The notes under the pieces were generated by a model that did no database searches, had not been told where the DNA came from, and saw only the letters and a program-made list of their open reading frames with translations. Position numbers and translations under genes: made by a program. 64,000 nt of DNA from Haloarcula marismortui ATCC 43049 (GTDB lineage Archaea > Halobacteriota > Halobacteria > Halobacteriales > Haloarculaceae), in the NCBI RefSeq assembly GCF_000011085.1, contig NC_006396.1, positions 2,666,001-2,730,000 of the forward strand. Direction: 5' to 3'. Shown here one piece after another: positions 15,636-23,864 of the stretch; the stretch's first letter is position 1, and each line of letters starts with the position of its first letter.

Positions 15636-15663
15636 CGCTAAAACAAGCTGAGTTGTTTTAGCG
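15636..15663 (-). promoter_or_regulatory. Perfect 11-bp inverted repeat, probable operator of CbiX-like gene
   Basis: CGCTAAAACAA and TTGTTTTAGCG flank a 6-base spacer, 14-41 bases before the minus-strand ATG at 15622. That is where the TATA box and transcription start of a short-leader haloarchaeal mRNA should be. Beyond the arms, CCAAC (15632-15636) and GTTGG (15667-15671) continue the symmetry imperfectly. No gene lies within it, so it is best read as a dimeric repressor site. Confidence 0.65.
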
Positions 15664-15792
15664 AAAGTTGGCTTGCCTGAACGTTGGCAGGAACCCACTA
15701 ATACCTTTGGGTCCCGCCTATCGGGTGCCGGCGACCCGATAACTGAGGTCCGGGCACAGAGGCTTATACGCAGTCGAACGCAATCCCGGCGT

Positions 15793-16281
15793 ATGGACGT
15801 GACCGAGAGTGACCTGCCCGGCGTCGGTAAAAAACACGAGGTAAACATCGGCGGTGGACAGCAACTGGTCGTCGTGACCCACAACACGGGCACTCGCGAA
15901 CTGTACCTGAAAGAGAGCGCGGACGCCGACTCCGAGAAACTCCTCGAACTCTCGGACCGGATGGCCCGACTGGTCGGCACGATACTCGAAGGCGCGTACT
16001 TCCAGCCGGTCGAATCCAGCCACGTCGAGACGATGCTGTCGGAAGGGACGCTGCTCGAGTGGTACGCGGTCGAGGCGGACTCGCCACTGGTCGGCGAGAC
16101 ACTGGCCGGTGCTAACGTCGGGCAGCGAACCGGCGTCACCGTTGTCGCGATACAGCGCGGCGACGATGTCATTCCCGGCCCCACGTCGACCGTCGAAATC
16201 GAGGACGGCGACACTGTTGTGGTTATCGGCGAACGCGACAACTGCGAGTCATTTGAGAAGCTCTTGGCCGGGGACCTGTAG
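15793..16281 (+). CDS. TrkA-C domain regulatory protein, KhtT-like
   Basis: 162 residues from the ATG at 15793 (MDVTESDLPGVGKKHEV). The N-terminal part is a small beta-rich domain; the C-terminal half (about 80-160: ADSPLVGETLAGANVGQRTGVTVVAIQRGDD, then DTVVVIGERDN) is an RCK_C/TrkA-C ligand-binding domain. The next gene encodes a CPA2 cation/proton antiporter, the same pairing as bacterial KhtT-KhtU, where the TrkA-C subunit gates K+ efflux. Ligand and ion specificity are not visible in the sequence. Confidence 0.85.
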   Translation: MDVTESDLPGVGKKHEVNIGGGQQLVVVTHNTGTRELYLKESADADSEKLLELSDRMARLVGTILEGAYFQPVESSHVETMLSEGTLLEWYAVEADSPLVGETLAGANVGQRTGVTVVAIQRGDDVIPGPTSTVEIEDGDTVVVIGERDNCESFEKLLAGDL

Positions 16282-16315
16282 ATGGTCAGAACCGAGTTGC
16301 TGGGGGGCTGCTGTC

Positions 16316-17527
16316 GTGGCTGACCTGCTCGGCATCGGTGTGTTGTTCGCCGCCGTTGCAGCCGCTACGCTCGTCGCGGTGTGGCTGAACAAGTCGGTGA
16401 TCCCGTTGTACATTGTCATCGGGATGGTACTGTCGCCGTCTGTCGCGGGGCAGGTTGCCGTCGCTGGCTACGGTCTTCCGGTCGTCGAATCCTCGGAGTT
16501 TATCGAACTCGGCGCGGAGCTCGGTATCGTCTTTCTGCTGTTTTTCCTTGGCTTGGAGTTCAATCTGGACCGGCTGCTGGACAGCTGGGAGCGCATCACC
16601 AGAGCGGGGACTATCGACCTCGGCATCAACTTCGGTGTCGGGCTCGTGCTCGGGTTCGCGCTGTTTCGGGACCCGCTTGCGGCCTTTCTGGTCGCCGGCA
16701 TCGTTTACATCTCCTCGTCAGCTATCATCACGAAGTCGCTTATCGACCTCGGCTGGATCGCCAACGACGAGGCCAACCCAATGCTCGGGACGCTCGTGTT
16801 CGAGGACCTGTTCATCGCGGTGTATCTCACAATCGCCGCCGCGCTCGTCACCGGTGGGTCCGACCTCGGGGCCGCCGCGACCTCTGTCGGCGTCGCGCTC
16901 TCATTCATCGTCGCGCTCCTGCTGCTGGCCCGTTACGGGACGCCATGGTTTGAGCGGGCCTTACAGACGACCTCGAACGAGTTTACTGTGGTGCGAGCCG
17001 TCGGTATCACGGTTTTCATCTCCGGGCTTGCCCTCGCTATCGGCGTTAGCGAGGCCGTCGCCGCGTTCTTCATCGGGATGGCCTTTGCCCCGACCACTCA
17101 CACGCACAAGCTAGAACGACTGCTGGAGCCCCTCCGCGACACGTTTGCGGCGGTGTTTTTCTTCTGGATCGGCGTCGAGACCGACCCGCGACTGTTCGCC
17201 GGCGTCGCAGAGCTCGTCGTCGCCGCTATCGTCGTCACGACGCCGACAAAAATTCTGTCGGGCTATCTGAGTGGCCGTGCGTACGCCCTCACCCCGCGCC
17301 GGTCAATGCGTGTCGGCCTCGGGATGGTCACTCGTGGTGAGTTCTCCCTGATTATCGCCGCCGTTGCCCTGACCGGGGCAGGCGCGTCACTGTCGACCGA
17401 GTTGGCAAACGCCGTCTACTCGTTTACCGTCGCATATGTCCTTCTCATGAGTATTCTCGGCACAATGCTGATGCAGTACTCGGCTCCCTTCGAGGCGTTC
17501 GCGACGGCTCGGTTCGGAGCGGAGTAA
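16316..17527 (+). CDS. CPA2-family K+(Na+)/H+ antiporter, KhtU-like
   Basis: 403 residues with about 12 membrane segments. The start is the GTG at 16316, because upstream frame is non-hydrophobic and overlaps the previous gene, and GGGGGG lies about 9 bases before it. The family motif FLLFFLGLEFNLDRL and the GISEAVAAFFIGM-like stretch (SEAVAAFFIGMAFA) mark a KefB/GerN-type monovalent cation antiporter. No C-terminal Rossmann RCK domain is fused; regulation probably comes from the separate TrkA-C protein encoded 34 bases upstream. Likely role is ion homeostasis in high salt. Confidence 0.88.
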   Translation: MADLLGIGVLFAAVAAATLVAVWLNKSVIPLYIVIGMVLSPSVAGQVAVAGYGLPVVESSEFIELGAELGIVFLLFFLGLEFNLDRLLDSWERITRAGTIDLGINFGVGLVLGFALFRDPLAAFLVAGIVYISSSAIITKSLIDLGWIANDEANPMLGTLVFEDLFIAVYLTIAAALVTGGSDLGAAATSVGVALSFIVALLLLARYGTPWFERALQTTSNEFTVVRAVGITVFISGLALAIGVSEAVAAFFIGMAFAPTTHTHKLERLLEPLRDTFAAVFFFWIGVETDPRLFAGVAELVVAAIVVTTPTKILSGYLSGRAYALTPRRSMRVGLGMVTRGEFSLIIAAVALTGAGASLSTELANAVYSFTVAYVLLMSILGTMLMQYSAPFEAFATARFGAE

Positions 17528-17548
17528 CGACAAAAACGAAGGGCGGAC

Positions 17549-18595
17549 CTACAGTTCGCTGTCGGGAACGACCACGACCTTCCCGAAGCCTTCGCGGTCC
17601 TCGATTATCTCGTGTGCCCGGGCGATTTCGCTCATCGGCAGCGTCTCGCGGACTCGCGGCTCCATCTCACCCTGCCAGACCAGATCCAGCACTTCATCAG
17701 CCTGCCCTGGGGTGGCCATCGTCGAGCCGATGACCTGCAACTGATTCCAGAAGATGCGGTTGATGTCCGTTTCCGGGTTGCCGCCAGTCGTCGCCCCGCA
17801 GGTGACGACCCGGCCGCCCTTGACGAGGCTCTTGAGCGAGTCCTGCCAGGTCTGTGCGCCGATGTGGTCAACGACCATGTCGACGCCGCGGCCGTCGGTC
17901 AGGTCCCGAATCTCGCTCGCGAAGTCCGTCTCCTCGTAGTTGATTGTATGGTCCGCACCCAGTTCTTTGGCGTAATCGAGTTTCTCCTGGCTGCTGGCGG
18001 TCGCGAACACCTCAGCGCCGGCGTGGTCGGCAATCTGGACGGCGGCGTGGCCCACACCGCCGGACGCACCGAGCACCAGTACCGACTCGCCGGCCTTCAG
18101 GTCGCCGCGGTCGCGCAGCATCCGCCAGGCGGTCTGGAACACCAGCGGCGATGCGGCGGCTGTCTCCCAGTCGACGCCCTCGGGGACTGGGGTGAGATTC
18201 TCCGCCGGCACGGCGGCGTACTCGCTGTGGACACCCCGGACGTGCTCGCCGATGATGTGGAAGTCCGGTGCGAGTGTCTGGTCACCCTTGCGACTGAACT
18301 CGTCGCCGCCGCCGCTCTTGCCGGCGAGGACGGCCACCCGGTCGCCCGGTTCGAACCGCGAGACACCGTCGCCGACCTCGTCGACAACACCCGCGGCGTC
18401 ACTGCCCGGAATGTGTGGCATCTCGAGGTCGATGCCGGGGAGCCCGCGCCGCGTCCAGATGTCGAGGTGGTTCAGCGCGGCCGCCTTCACATCGATGACC
18501 ACCTCATCGCGGCCCGGTTCGGGGTCGGGAAACTCGCCATACTCAAGCACATCACGGTCGCCGTGACTGTCGAACTGAACGGCTTGCATCGTCAT
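17549..18595 (-). CDS. MDR-superfamily NAD(P)-dependent oxidoreductase
   Basis: 348 residues, starting at ATG 18595 (MTMQAVQF), with a further ATG at 18589 possible. GroES-like N-terminal half (HLDIWTRRGLPG, HIPGSDAAGVVDEVG, FEPGDRVAV) and Rossmann half (LVLGASGGVGHAAVQIA). The stretch where zinc alcohol dehydrogenases carry four structural-zinc cysteines reads LAGKSGGGDEFSRKGD, with no cysteine, so the structural zinc site is lost. It resembles quinone-oxidoreductase or alcohol dehydrogenase-like members; the substrate cannot be told. The leader sequence ACGGGAAGTG just before the ATG is identical to the one before the gene at 23507. Confidence 0.87.
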   Translation of the reverse strand: MTMQAVQFDSHGDRDVLEYGEFPDPEPGRDEVVIDVKAAALNHLDIWTRRGLPGIDLEMPHIPGSDAAGVVDEVGDGVSRFEPGDRVAVLAGKSGGGDEFSRKGDQTLAPDFHIIGEHVRGVHSEYAAVPAENLTPVPEGVDWETAAASPLVFQTAWRMLRDRGDLKAGESVLVLGASGGVGHAAVQIADHAGAEVFATASSQEKLDYAKELGADHTINYEETDFASEIRDLTDGRGVDMVVDHIGAQTWQDSLKSLVKGGRVVTCGATTGGNPETDINRIFWNQLQVIGSTMATPGQADEVLDLVWQGEMEPRVRETLPMSEIARAHEIIEDREGFGKVVVVPDSEL

Positions 18596-19055
18596 CACTT
18601 CCCGTGGCTTGGTTATAAACGCCAGCCTCCCGGACGATACTGAGCGTGGTTGCTCCTCTGGCGGTATTCAGCCTGTGCGTATATAGCCCTATAGCCTTCT
18701 ACTTCAAGATTATTTGCATACATAATGAGATAAGTGTCTACAGTAAAACCGCTCTTACCGCTTTTCACTCTCTACGTGGCTAGATATACTAGAGACAAAC
18801 CTAGAAAATGAGTATGTATCTCTCGAAAATACCTTATTCGGATAGCTGGATATACTTCTTGGTATTACAGAACTGTCTGCGGTTGGTGTGTGCTACTCCC
18901 AACCATTGCTGACCTGATGAGGAGCATACTTACCGCTCGAATCCGTTCTATATGCCACCAATGGCACACACTTCAAACACACCCGTCGGCCGCTTTTGGG
19001 GCGCTTCGACACCCGATTGCGTGGGTCCTCGCTGCAGAGCAGTGGTGACCGACCG
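18596..19055. other. Gene-free AT-rich interval
   Basis: 460 bases between divergent genes. The middle (18680-18900) is clearly richer in A/T than the surroundings. No coding frame longer than 34 codons with haloarchaeal codon use was found. It contains TATA-like boxes for both sides, including TCTATATG near 18946, and a small palindrome TGCCA/TGGCA at 18953-18966. Confidence 0.6.
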
Positions 19056-19250
19056 ATGAATCTCTCACTCGTCATCGTCGCGACGATGACCGGCGTCGCT
19101 ACCGGCGTCGTGTTCGGACTGCTGGACGTTCCCATTCCGGCCCCGCCGAACCTCGCCGGTGTTATGGGAATCCTCGGAATCCTCGTCGGCTATCGCCTCA
19201 TCGAGTACTTCGATGTCGGCGTCAGCCTGCTGTCGTTGCTGAAAGTCTGA
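19056..19250 (+). CDS. XapX domain small membrane protein
   Basis: 64 residues with two membrane segments. The sequence FGLLDVPIPAPPNLAGVMGI followed by LGILVGYRLIEYFDVG is the XapX signature (GxxFxLLxxPxPAPP-xxxGxxGIxGxxxG). Function of the family is unknown. The ATG at 19056 is chosen because the domain begins right after it; the frame extends upstream without resemblance. A T-run follows at 19265-19269. Confidence 0.87.
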   Translation: MNLSLVIVATMTGVATGVVFGLLDVPIPAPPNLAGVMGILGILVGYRLIEYFDVGVSLLSLLKV

Positions 19251-19264
19251 GCAACGACACGGCG

Positions 19265-19269
19265 TTTTT
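19265..19269 (+). terminator. Oligo-T after XapX gene
   Basis: Five T on the coding strand 15 bases after the stop codon, in the short interval before a convergent gene; a plausible archaeal termination site. Confidence 0.35.
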
Positions 19270-19334
19270 CGAACCGAATCGTACTCTCTCCCGTTCTCAG
19301 AACGACGGTGACGGCAGTGACTACACCGCTGCCG

Positions 19335-20051
19335 TCAGTGGTCTGCGTGCTCGGTTCCGTTGTGCTGGTGAGTGCTTTCGGTCCCGCTGTGGTCGGTTTC
19401 AGCGTGGTCGTGGTCGCGCGTGCGGCGGCCGTGGTACGTGTCGAGCGTCCGTTCGAGCAGCGCGGTCCGCGTCTCGTGGCCCTCGGCGACCGGTTCGACC
19501 CACCGCGATTCGGTTCGCCAGTAGCCCATCACGTCGCCGGACGGCTCGATTACCTCCGCGTCGAGGCCTTCGACCCCCCAGTCGTCCGTGTACGCCTGGA
19601 TGAACGAGACGACGACCGTCTCGATGCCAGCCGCGAGTTCGTGGCTGCGCGTGCTCTTCGTGACGTAGGTCAGCCTGATGCGACTGTCTTCGACGGCGAG
19701 GGAGTCAATATCGACGAACCACTCGCGCAGGTGGGATTCGAACGCGGCGAGTTCGGTGTCGGCAGCGATATCGGCTTCGTCGTCACTACCGTCGTGGCTG
19801 TGTCCATCGCCGTGGTCGTGACCGCCGTCTGTATGCGTGTGGCCGTGCGCCTCGTCGTGGTGTGCCCCATCGCCTGCCTGTGCGGGCGTTTCACTTGTCT
19901 CGGACGTTGCCGCCGAGCCGCCAGCTCCGGTATCGCCCGGCTGGCCGTTCTGTGTACCGCCGAGGCTGCTACAGCCGGCGCTGGTCACCGCAGCCAGCGC
20001 GAGGGTTCCAAGGAACCCACGCCGACTCCGTCGCTGGCTGGTGTCCCGCAT
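19335..20051 (-). CDS. Histidine-rich Tat lipoprotein
   Basis: 238 residues. Tat motif RRSRRGFLG (residues 8-16) followed by a hydrophobic stretch and lipobox TSAGC, so it is exported folded and lipid-anchored at Cys27. Two histidine-rich segments flank a middle domain: one at about 63-87 (HHDEAHGHTHTDGGHDHGDG) and one at the C-terminus (HGRRTRDHDHAETDH, THQHNGTEHADH). The middle (about 98-200) is an ordinary mixed alpha/beta domain I do not recognise. The histidine arms predict binding of zinc or a similar metal at the cell surface. It begins 4 bases after the stop of the upstream secreted metallohydrolase, so it may collect or deliver metal for that enzyme. Confidence 0.85.
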   Translation of the reverse strand: MRDTSQRRSRRGFLGTLALAAVTSAGCSSLGGTQNGQPGDTGAGGSAATSETSETPAQAGDGAHHDEAHGHTHTDGGHDHGDGHSHDGSDDEADIAADTELAAFESHLREWFVDIDSLAVEDSRIRLTYVTKSTRSHELAAGIETVVVSFIQAYTDDWGVEGLDAEVIEPSGDVMGYWRTESRWVEPVAEGHETRTALLERTLDTYHGRRTRDHDHAETDHSGTESTHQHNGTEHADH

Positions 20052-20054
20052 GGC

Positions 20055-23000
20055 TCAGGTCCTCCGCCGCGTTGCGAGCAGCGCTGCACCGATGAGTGCA
20101 AGCAGCGTGACGACGGCGGTGAACCCGGGTCCGGACGCGGCGGTCGTCTCTGACTCCGCGGTTGCAGTGTCATCCACCGCCGTTGCTGCTGACTCGCCCT
20201 CGGTGTCTGGCGCGGCAGTCGCCGTGGCTCCGCCGGACTCGCCGTTGCCGTCAGTCCCGGATTCGGCTTGCTGACCGGCCGAAATCCAGACTGGGCTAGT
20301 CAGCGCTCGGTCGCCGTCTTCGTCGACGACACGGAAGGCGACCCACGCGTTCCCGTCGATATCAACGTCGGTGCTCATGGTGTCGTTCGTGCCGTCGAGC
20401 GTGACGTTCGAAACGGTCGTGCCGTTCCGAATGACCTCGGCGTAGGCCAGTTCGTCGAGGTTCCGGACCGTTGCGGACGCCTCTACGGACGACCCGGCGG
20501 TCGTGTTCACGGTCTCGCCAGGCATCCTGTCCTCGACGGTGAACTCGACGGCCGGACCGTACGTCGCGTACGTGTGCCCGTCTTTCACGGACTGGGCCCA
20601 CTTCTCGGGCGTGACAGTCCCCTCGACGTATGCCCGGGTGCGGGCGCTCCCGTATTTCGCCGGGAAGCACTGCGAACAGTGGTCGTCGCTGACCCCGGTC
20701 GCGGTGATGTCGTAGCCGTTGTTCCAGAGGGTGAACAGCCCCTGCACGCTCGCGGCGTCGGACTCGCCGTACGGACCGTTGTACGCCTCGATGGCGTCGA
20801 CCATCGGGAGGTACTCCTCGTGCTGCCCGGGCGCACTGTCGAGACTGACGAAGCGGTCACCCGGATGGTTTATTTGGAACACCGTCGCGTTGTGTCGGCT
20901 GCGGGACTCCTCGATGAACTCCACGAGGGTCCCGTCGGAGTCGACCATCTCCTCGCCGTGCATCGGGTAGGGGTTGAAGTGCCCGAGGTCGCCGGTGGTT
21001 ATCTCCTCGCTCCGGATGAACATGATGTCGCGCTCTGCGGCCTGTGACTCCATCGAGCCCCAGCCGCCGATGGCGTTGTGGTCGGAGATGAACACCGCGT
21101 CGACGCCCGCCGATTTCTGGATGGCGACGAAGTTGTCGATGGGCGTCTTGCCGTCGAAGCTGACGCTGCTGTGGGCGTGGGGGTCGATGCCGACCCAGTT
21201 GCGTTCGCTTGGGTCGAGTTCCTCGGTGAACGTCGCGTTGACGCTGACCGATTCGCCGGGCGTCACCGAGATGTTCTTTTCGACCGGCTCGGCGATGTAG
21301 CCCGTCCCGTGGTTGAACACCAAGGTGTAGTTACCGGGCGGAAGCTGGAACGAGGCCGTGCCGGCCGGCGTCGTCCGGGTGTAGACGGTCTGGACCGCGG
21401 TGCCGCCGTCGAGCACCGTAATCCGGGCATCGGCGGGACTGACCTCGCCCTCGTCGTCTATCGTTGCGGTGACGTTGACGGGAGCCGGTCCTTCTAGCGA
21501 GTCGAAGTCGGCGGTTGTCGTTTCGCCGCCGCTGACGGTGACGGACTTGGGCTCTGATGCTGCGAACCCGCTGGCATCGGCCGTTAGCGTGTACTCGCCG
21601 GCGGGGAGTTCGAGTTCGTACGTTCCGGTCTCCGAGCCGACGGTGTAGGTGAACGCACGGTCGTCCTTTGAGGCGGTGACTGTAGCCTGTGAGACGGACT
21701 CGTTGTCCGTACTCTCGATGCTGCCGGTCACCGTCCCTGTCTCGGTTCCCTGCTGCTTGTTGTAGTACTCGCTGGTCGCGCTACTTGACCCATCTTCGCC
21801 GACGAAGAAAGCGAACTCCGCTGACCGCGTTTCGCCGGGGTCGAGGCGGTGTTCGAGCCACGGGTCAACCCAGGTTGTGGACCCCGTGTACGAGGTAAAT
21901 GAGCCGTTCCCGCCCCAGACGCCGTAGCTCACGCGGTCACCGGTGAGCGCGGCCCAGGGCTGGTCGAGCGTGTCGGCACTCACTGGTGGCGAGCGCGTCT
22001 CTTCGATCGTTCCCGAGCCAGGGAGCCAGGTCGACTGCCCCTCGGAACTCAGTGCGGCCCCGCTCTGGAGGCGCTCGGAATCGTTGATCGGGAGGCGCTG
22101 GTCGCCGCCGTTTTCCATCGTGGTGTTGATCCAGATGTGGCTGGAGTTGGCTGGCAGCGTGTACGTCGTCGTAATCGAGACGTTCGGATTCGTGCTGACG
22201 TGGCCAGTCGCGGTGACGACTGCCGCGCCGTTTGGCCCGGTTGCGTTCTGGCGCTCGAAGGACTCGTAGACGGGCCACGTCCCGAAGTTGTTGAACGCGA
22301 ACTCGGCGACACCGATCTGGTCGGTCGTCAGCCCGTACGCGTTGGCGTCGTAGATACCGCCCGGCAGCGTGCCGAAGGGTCCGTTCGTCTCGGTACCGAT
22401 GGCGGCGGCGACTTCGCTGTTTTTCAGCACAATCGTCTCGTTTGCTGGCGTCTCGCCGCCCTTGACTCGCTCGCCGGTGACGGCGACCGGCTTGTCCGGT
22501 CGCTCGACGTGGCCCGACGAGGCCAGCCACTTCACCGTCCGGAAGAGGAACGGCCGCGTATCGGTTTGCTGGTGTTCGGCCTGCCACTCGTCGGTGAGAT
22601 ACGTCGTGAGCGACTTCTGACTGCCGAAGGCGACGACGCGGCCGTTGTCACCGATATCCCACGTCGCGGCCGCACCAACGATGCGCTCGCCACGGGGGTA
22701 CTCCTTCTCTGTCGTGGAGTAAGTGTACTCGTAGGTATCGCTGTCACCGTACAGCAACGGGGCCTGCGTCCCGTTGTCCGTGTCGGTCACGTTGAGACTG
22801 ACGCCGTCGTACTCCACGGTGTCCACGTTGTTCATTATCGGATGTTGGCCCGTGTTGTGGAGCACAACTCGCCACTCGTAGTCTTCGACTGTCTTGTTGG
22901 TCGGGTCCTGAATGTTCCGGAGCCACTTGTCGCTCTCGCCGTTGAAGTGGAGCCCGTACGGGTCGGTGATGTCGTTGAGCTTGCCGGCGTGACCCTGTAG

Positions 23001-23507
23001 CGGTGAGGTCCAATCCCCGACGACGAACAGGCTGCCGCCGTTTCTGACGTATTCGTCGATCGCATCCTGTTCGGCCTCGCTATAGGCCGTCTGAGGGACG
23101 GGAATAACGACCACGTCGTAGTCCGACAGCCCGTTCGCGGCCGAACTGTTCCACGAGGTCAGCCCGCCGGTCGTCGACCGTTTCGTGTCGACGTCGTACC
23201 CGCGTTCGCTGAGTCGGTTTGCGAACTTCGTGAACGTCGAGCCCTGATGACTCCCGTCGATCAACACGTCGACCCCGGCCCCACTGTTGTTGAGATCGAC
23301 CGAATTATCAGGCACTGGACAACTACTGTCAAGCTGACAGGTCGCCCCACCAGCTGCGGCTGTCTGTGTCGCTGTCTGGCTATTCGCCGTTACCAACTCG
23401 TTTTGCTCGCTCGGTACAGCAGCGGCACTTCCAAGGAAGCCGGTGCTGACCACCGACAGAACGAGTAGTACGCTGAGTAGTACTGGTCGTATGTGATTTC
23501 TGTCCAT
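20055..23507 (-). CDS. Secreted CehA/McbA-type PHP metallohydrolase with PGF-CTERM anchor
   Basis: 1150 residues from ATG 23507. N-terminal signal (PVLLSVLLVLSVVSTGFLG). Residues about 75-180 are a GATase/DUF4350-like domain (DVLIDGSHQG, VVVIPVPQTAYSEAEQDAI). A long beta-rich region follows, then two carboxypeptidase-regulatory-like folds (about 610-790). The PHP catalytic part begins WVGIDPHAHSSVSFDGKTP and continues FISDHNAIGGWG, IRSEEITTGDLGHFN and FQINHPGD, the metal-ligand motifs of CehA/McbA-like hydrolases. A Thr/Glu-rich spacer leads to the C-terminal GPGF motif, hydrophobic helix and ATRRRT, a PGF-CTERM signal for archaeosortase anchoring. Substrate unknown; phosphoester or carbamate-type ester hydrolysis is likely from the fold. 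Operonic with the histidine-rich lipoprotein. Confidence 0.88.
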   Translation of the reverse strand: MDRNHIRPVLLSVLLVLSVVSTGFLGSAAAVPSEQNELVTANSQTATQTAAAGGATCQLDSSCPVPDNSVDLNNSGAGVDVLIDGSHQGSTFTKFANRLSERGYDVDTKRSTTGGLTSWNSSAANGLSDYDVVVIPVPQTAYSEAEQDAIDEYVRNGGSLFVVGDWTSPLQGHAGKLNDITDPYGLHFNGESDKWLRNIQDPTNKTVEDYEWRVVLHNTGQHPIMNNVDTVEYDGVSLNVTDTDNGTQAPLLYGDSDTYEYTYSTTEKEYPRGERIVGAAATWDIGDNGRVVAFGSQKSLTTYLTDEWQAEHQQTDTRPFLFRTVKWLASSGHVERPDKPVAVTGERVKGGETPANETIVLKNSEVAAAIGTETNGPFGTLPGGIYDANAYGLTTDQIGVAEFAFNNFGTWPVYESFERQNATGPNGAAVVTATGHVSTNPNVSITTTYTLPANSSHIWINTTMENGGDQRLPINDSERLQSGAALSSEGQSTWLPGSGTIEETRSPPVSADTLDQPWAALTGDRVSYGVWGGNGSFTSYTGSTTWVDPWLEHRLDPGETRSAEFAFFVGEDGSSSATSEYYNKQQGTETGTVTGSIESTDNESVSQATVTASKDDRAFTYTVGSETGTYELELPAGEYTLTADASGFAASEPKSVTVSGGETTTADFDSLEGPAPVNVTATIDDEGEVSPADARITVLDGGTAVQTVYTRTTPAGTASFQLPPGNYTLVFNHGTGYIAEPVEKNISVTPGESVSVNATFTEELDPSERNWVGIDPHAHSSVSFDGKTPIDNFVAIQKSAGVDAVFISDHNAIGGWGSMESQAAERDIMFIRSEEITTGDLGHFNPYPMHGEEMVDSDGTLVEFIEESRSRHNATVFQINHPGDRFVSLDSAPGQHEEYLPMVDAIEAYNGPYGESDAASVQGLFTLWNNGYDITATGVSDDHCSQCFPAKYGSARTRAYVEGTVTPEKWAQSVKDGHTYATYGPAVEFTVEDRMPGETVNTTAGSSVEASATVRNLDELAYAEVIRNGTTVSNVTLDGTNDTMSTDVDIDGNAWVAFRVVDEDGDRALTSPVWISAGQQAESGTDGNGESGGATATAAPDTEGESAATAVDDTATAESETTAASGPGFTAVVTLLALIGAALLATRRRT

Positions 23508-23864
23508 CACTTCCCGTACAGTATTATGACTATATAGTTAAAATTTGTGATAGACGCACTATTTCTGGATACTGACTGTTGTCTGTAACGAACGACCAAC
23601 TTCGCCTCGTCCCTTCGAACCGTGGCTCGGATTTCGACTCTGGGGATGGACCGACTCTTTGCTGTCCCCTGCTATCACACCGCTTGGCCAGTATAAGACG
23701 GCGTTGACGGACACACCTGATCTGTCGGCCACACATTCCGACACACCGATTGTGGTAGCGACGATGGCCCGACAGATCGTCCACAGGTCTGTCTACAGCG
23801 GTGCGTCCGTGTTACATCCGGTACGTACCAGCCTTTAAGACCCGATGGGCGGAATTTCGGAGGT
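23508..23864. other. Gene-free divergent promoter interval
   Basis: 357 bases between two divergent genes. Minus-strand TATA-like ACTATATAG lies about 30 bases before the metallohydrolase start; plus-strand TTTAA at 23834-23838 lies 27-31 bases before the nucleoside hydrolase start. No convincing small gene or hairpin was seen in the rest. Confidence 0.6.
23834..23838 (+). promoter_or_regulatory. TATA-like box of nucleoside hydrolase gene
   Basis: CCTTTAAGAC element 27-31 bases before the ATG at 23865, the spacing of a leaderless or very short-leader transcript. GGAGGT also abuts the start codon directly, too close to act as a normal ribosome binding site. Confidence 0.5.

Noticed and set aside
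18340-18370. tRNA-like GGTTCGAACC sequence
   Set aside because: It lies inside the MDR coding sequence and no cloverleaf can be built around it. No other tRNA candidates were seen in the intergenic DNA.
18961-19059. 32-codon frame ending ATGA on the XapX start codon
   Set aside because: Its ATG lies only about 8 bases after the best TATA box, so it would be upstream of the transcription start; product MAHTSNTPVGRFWGAS shows no conservation cue.
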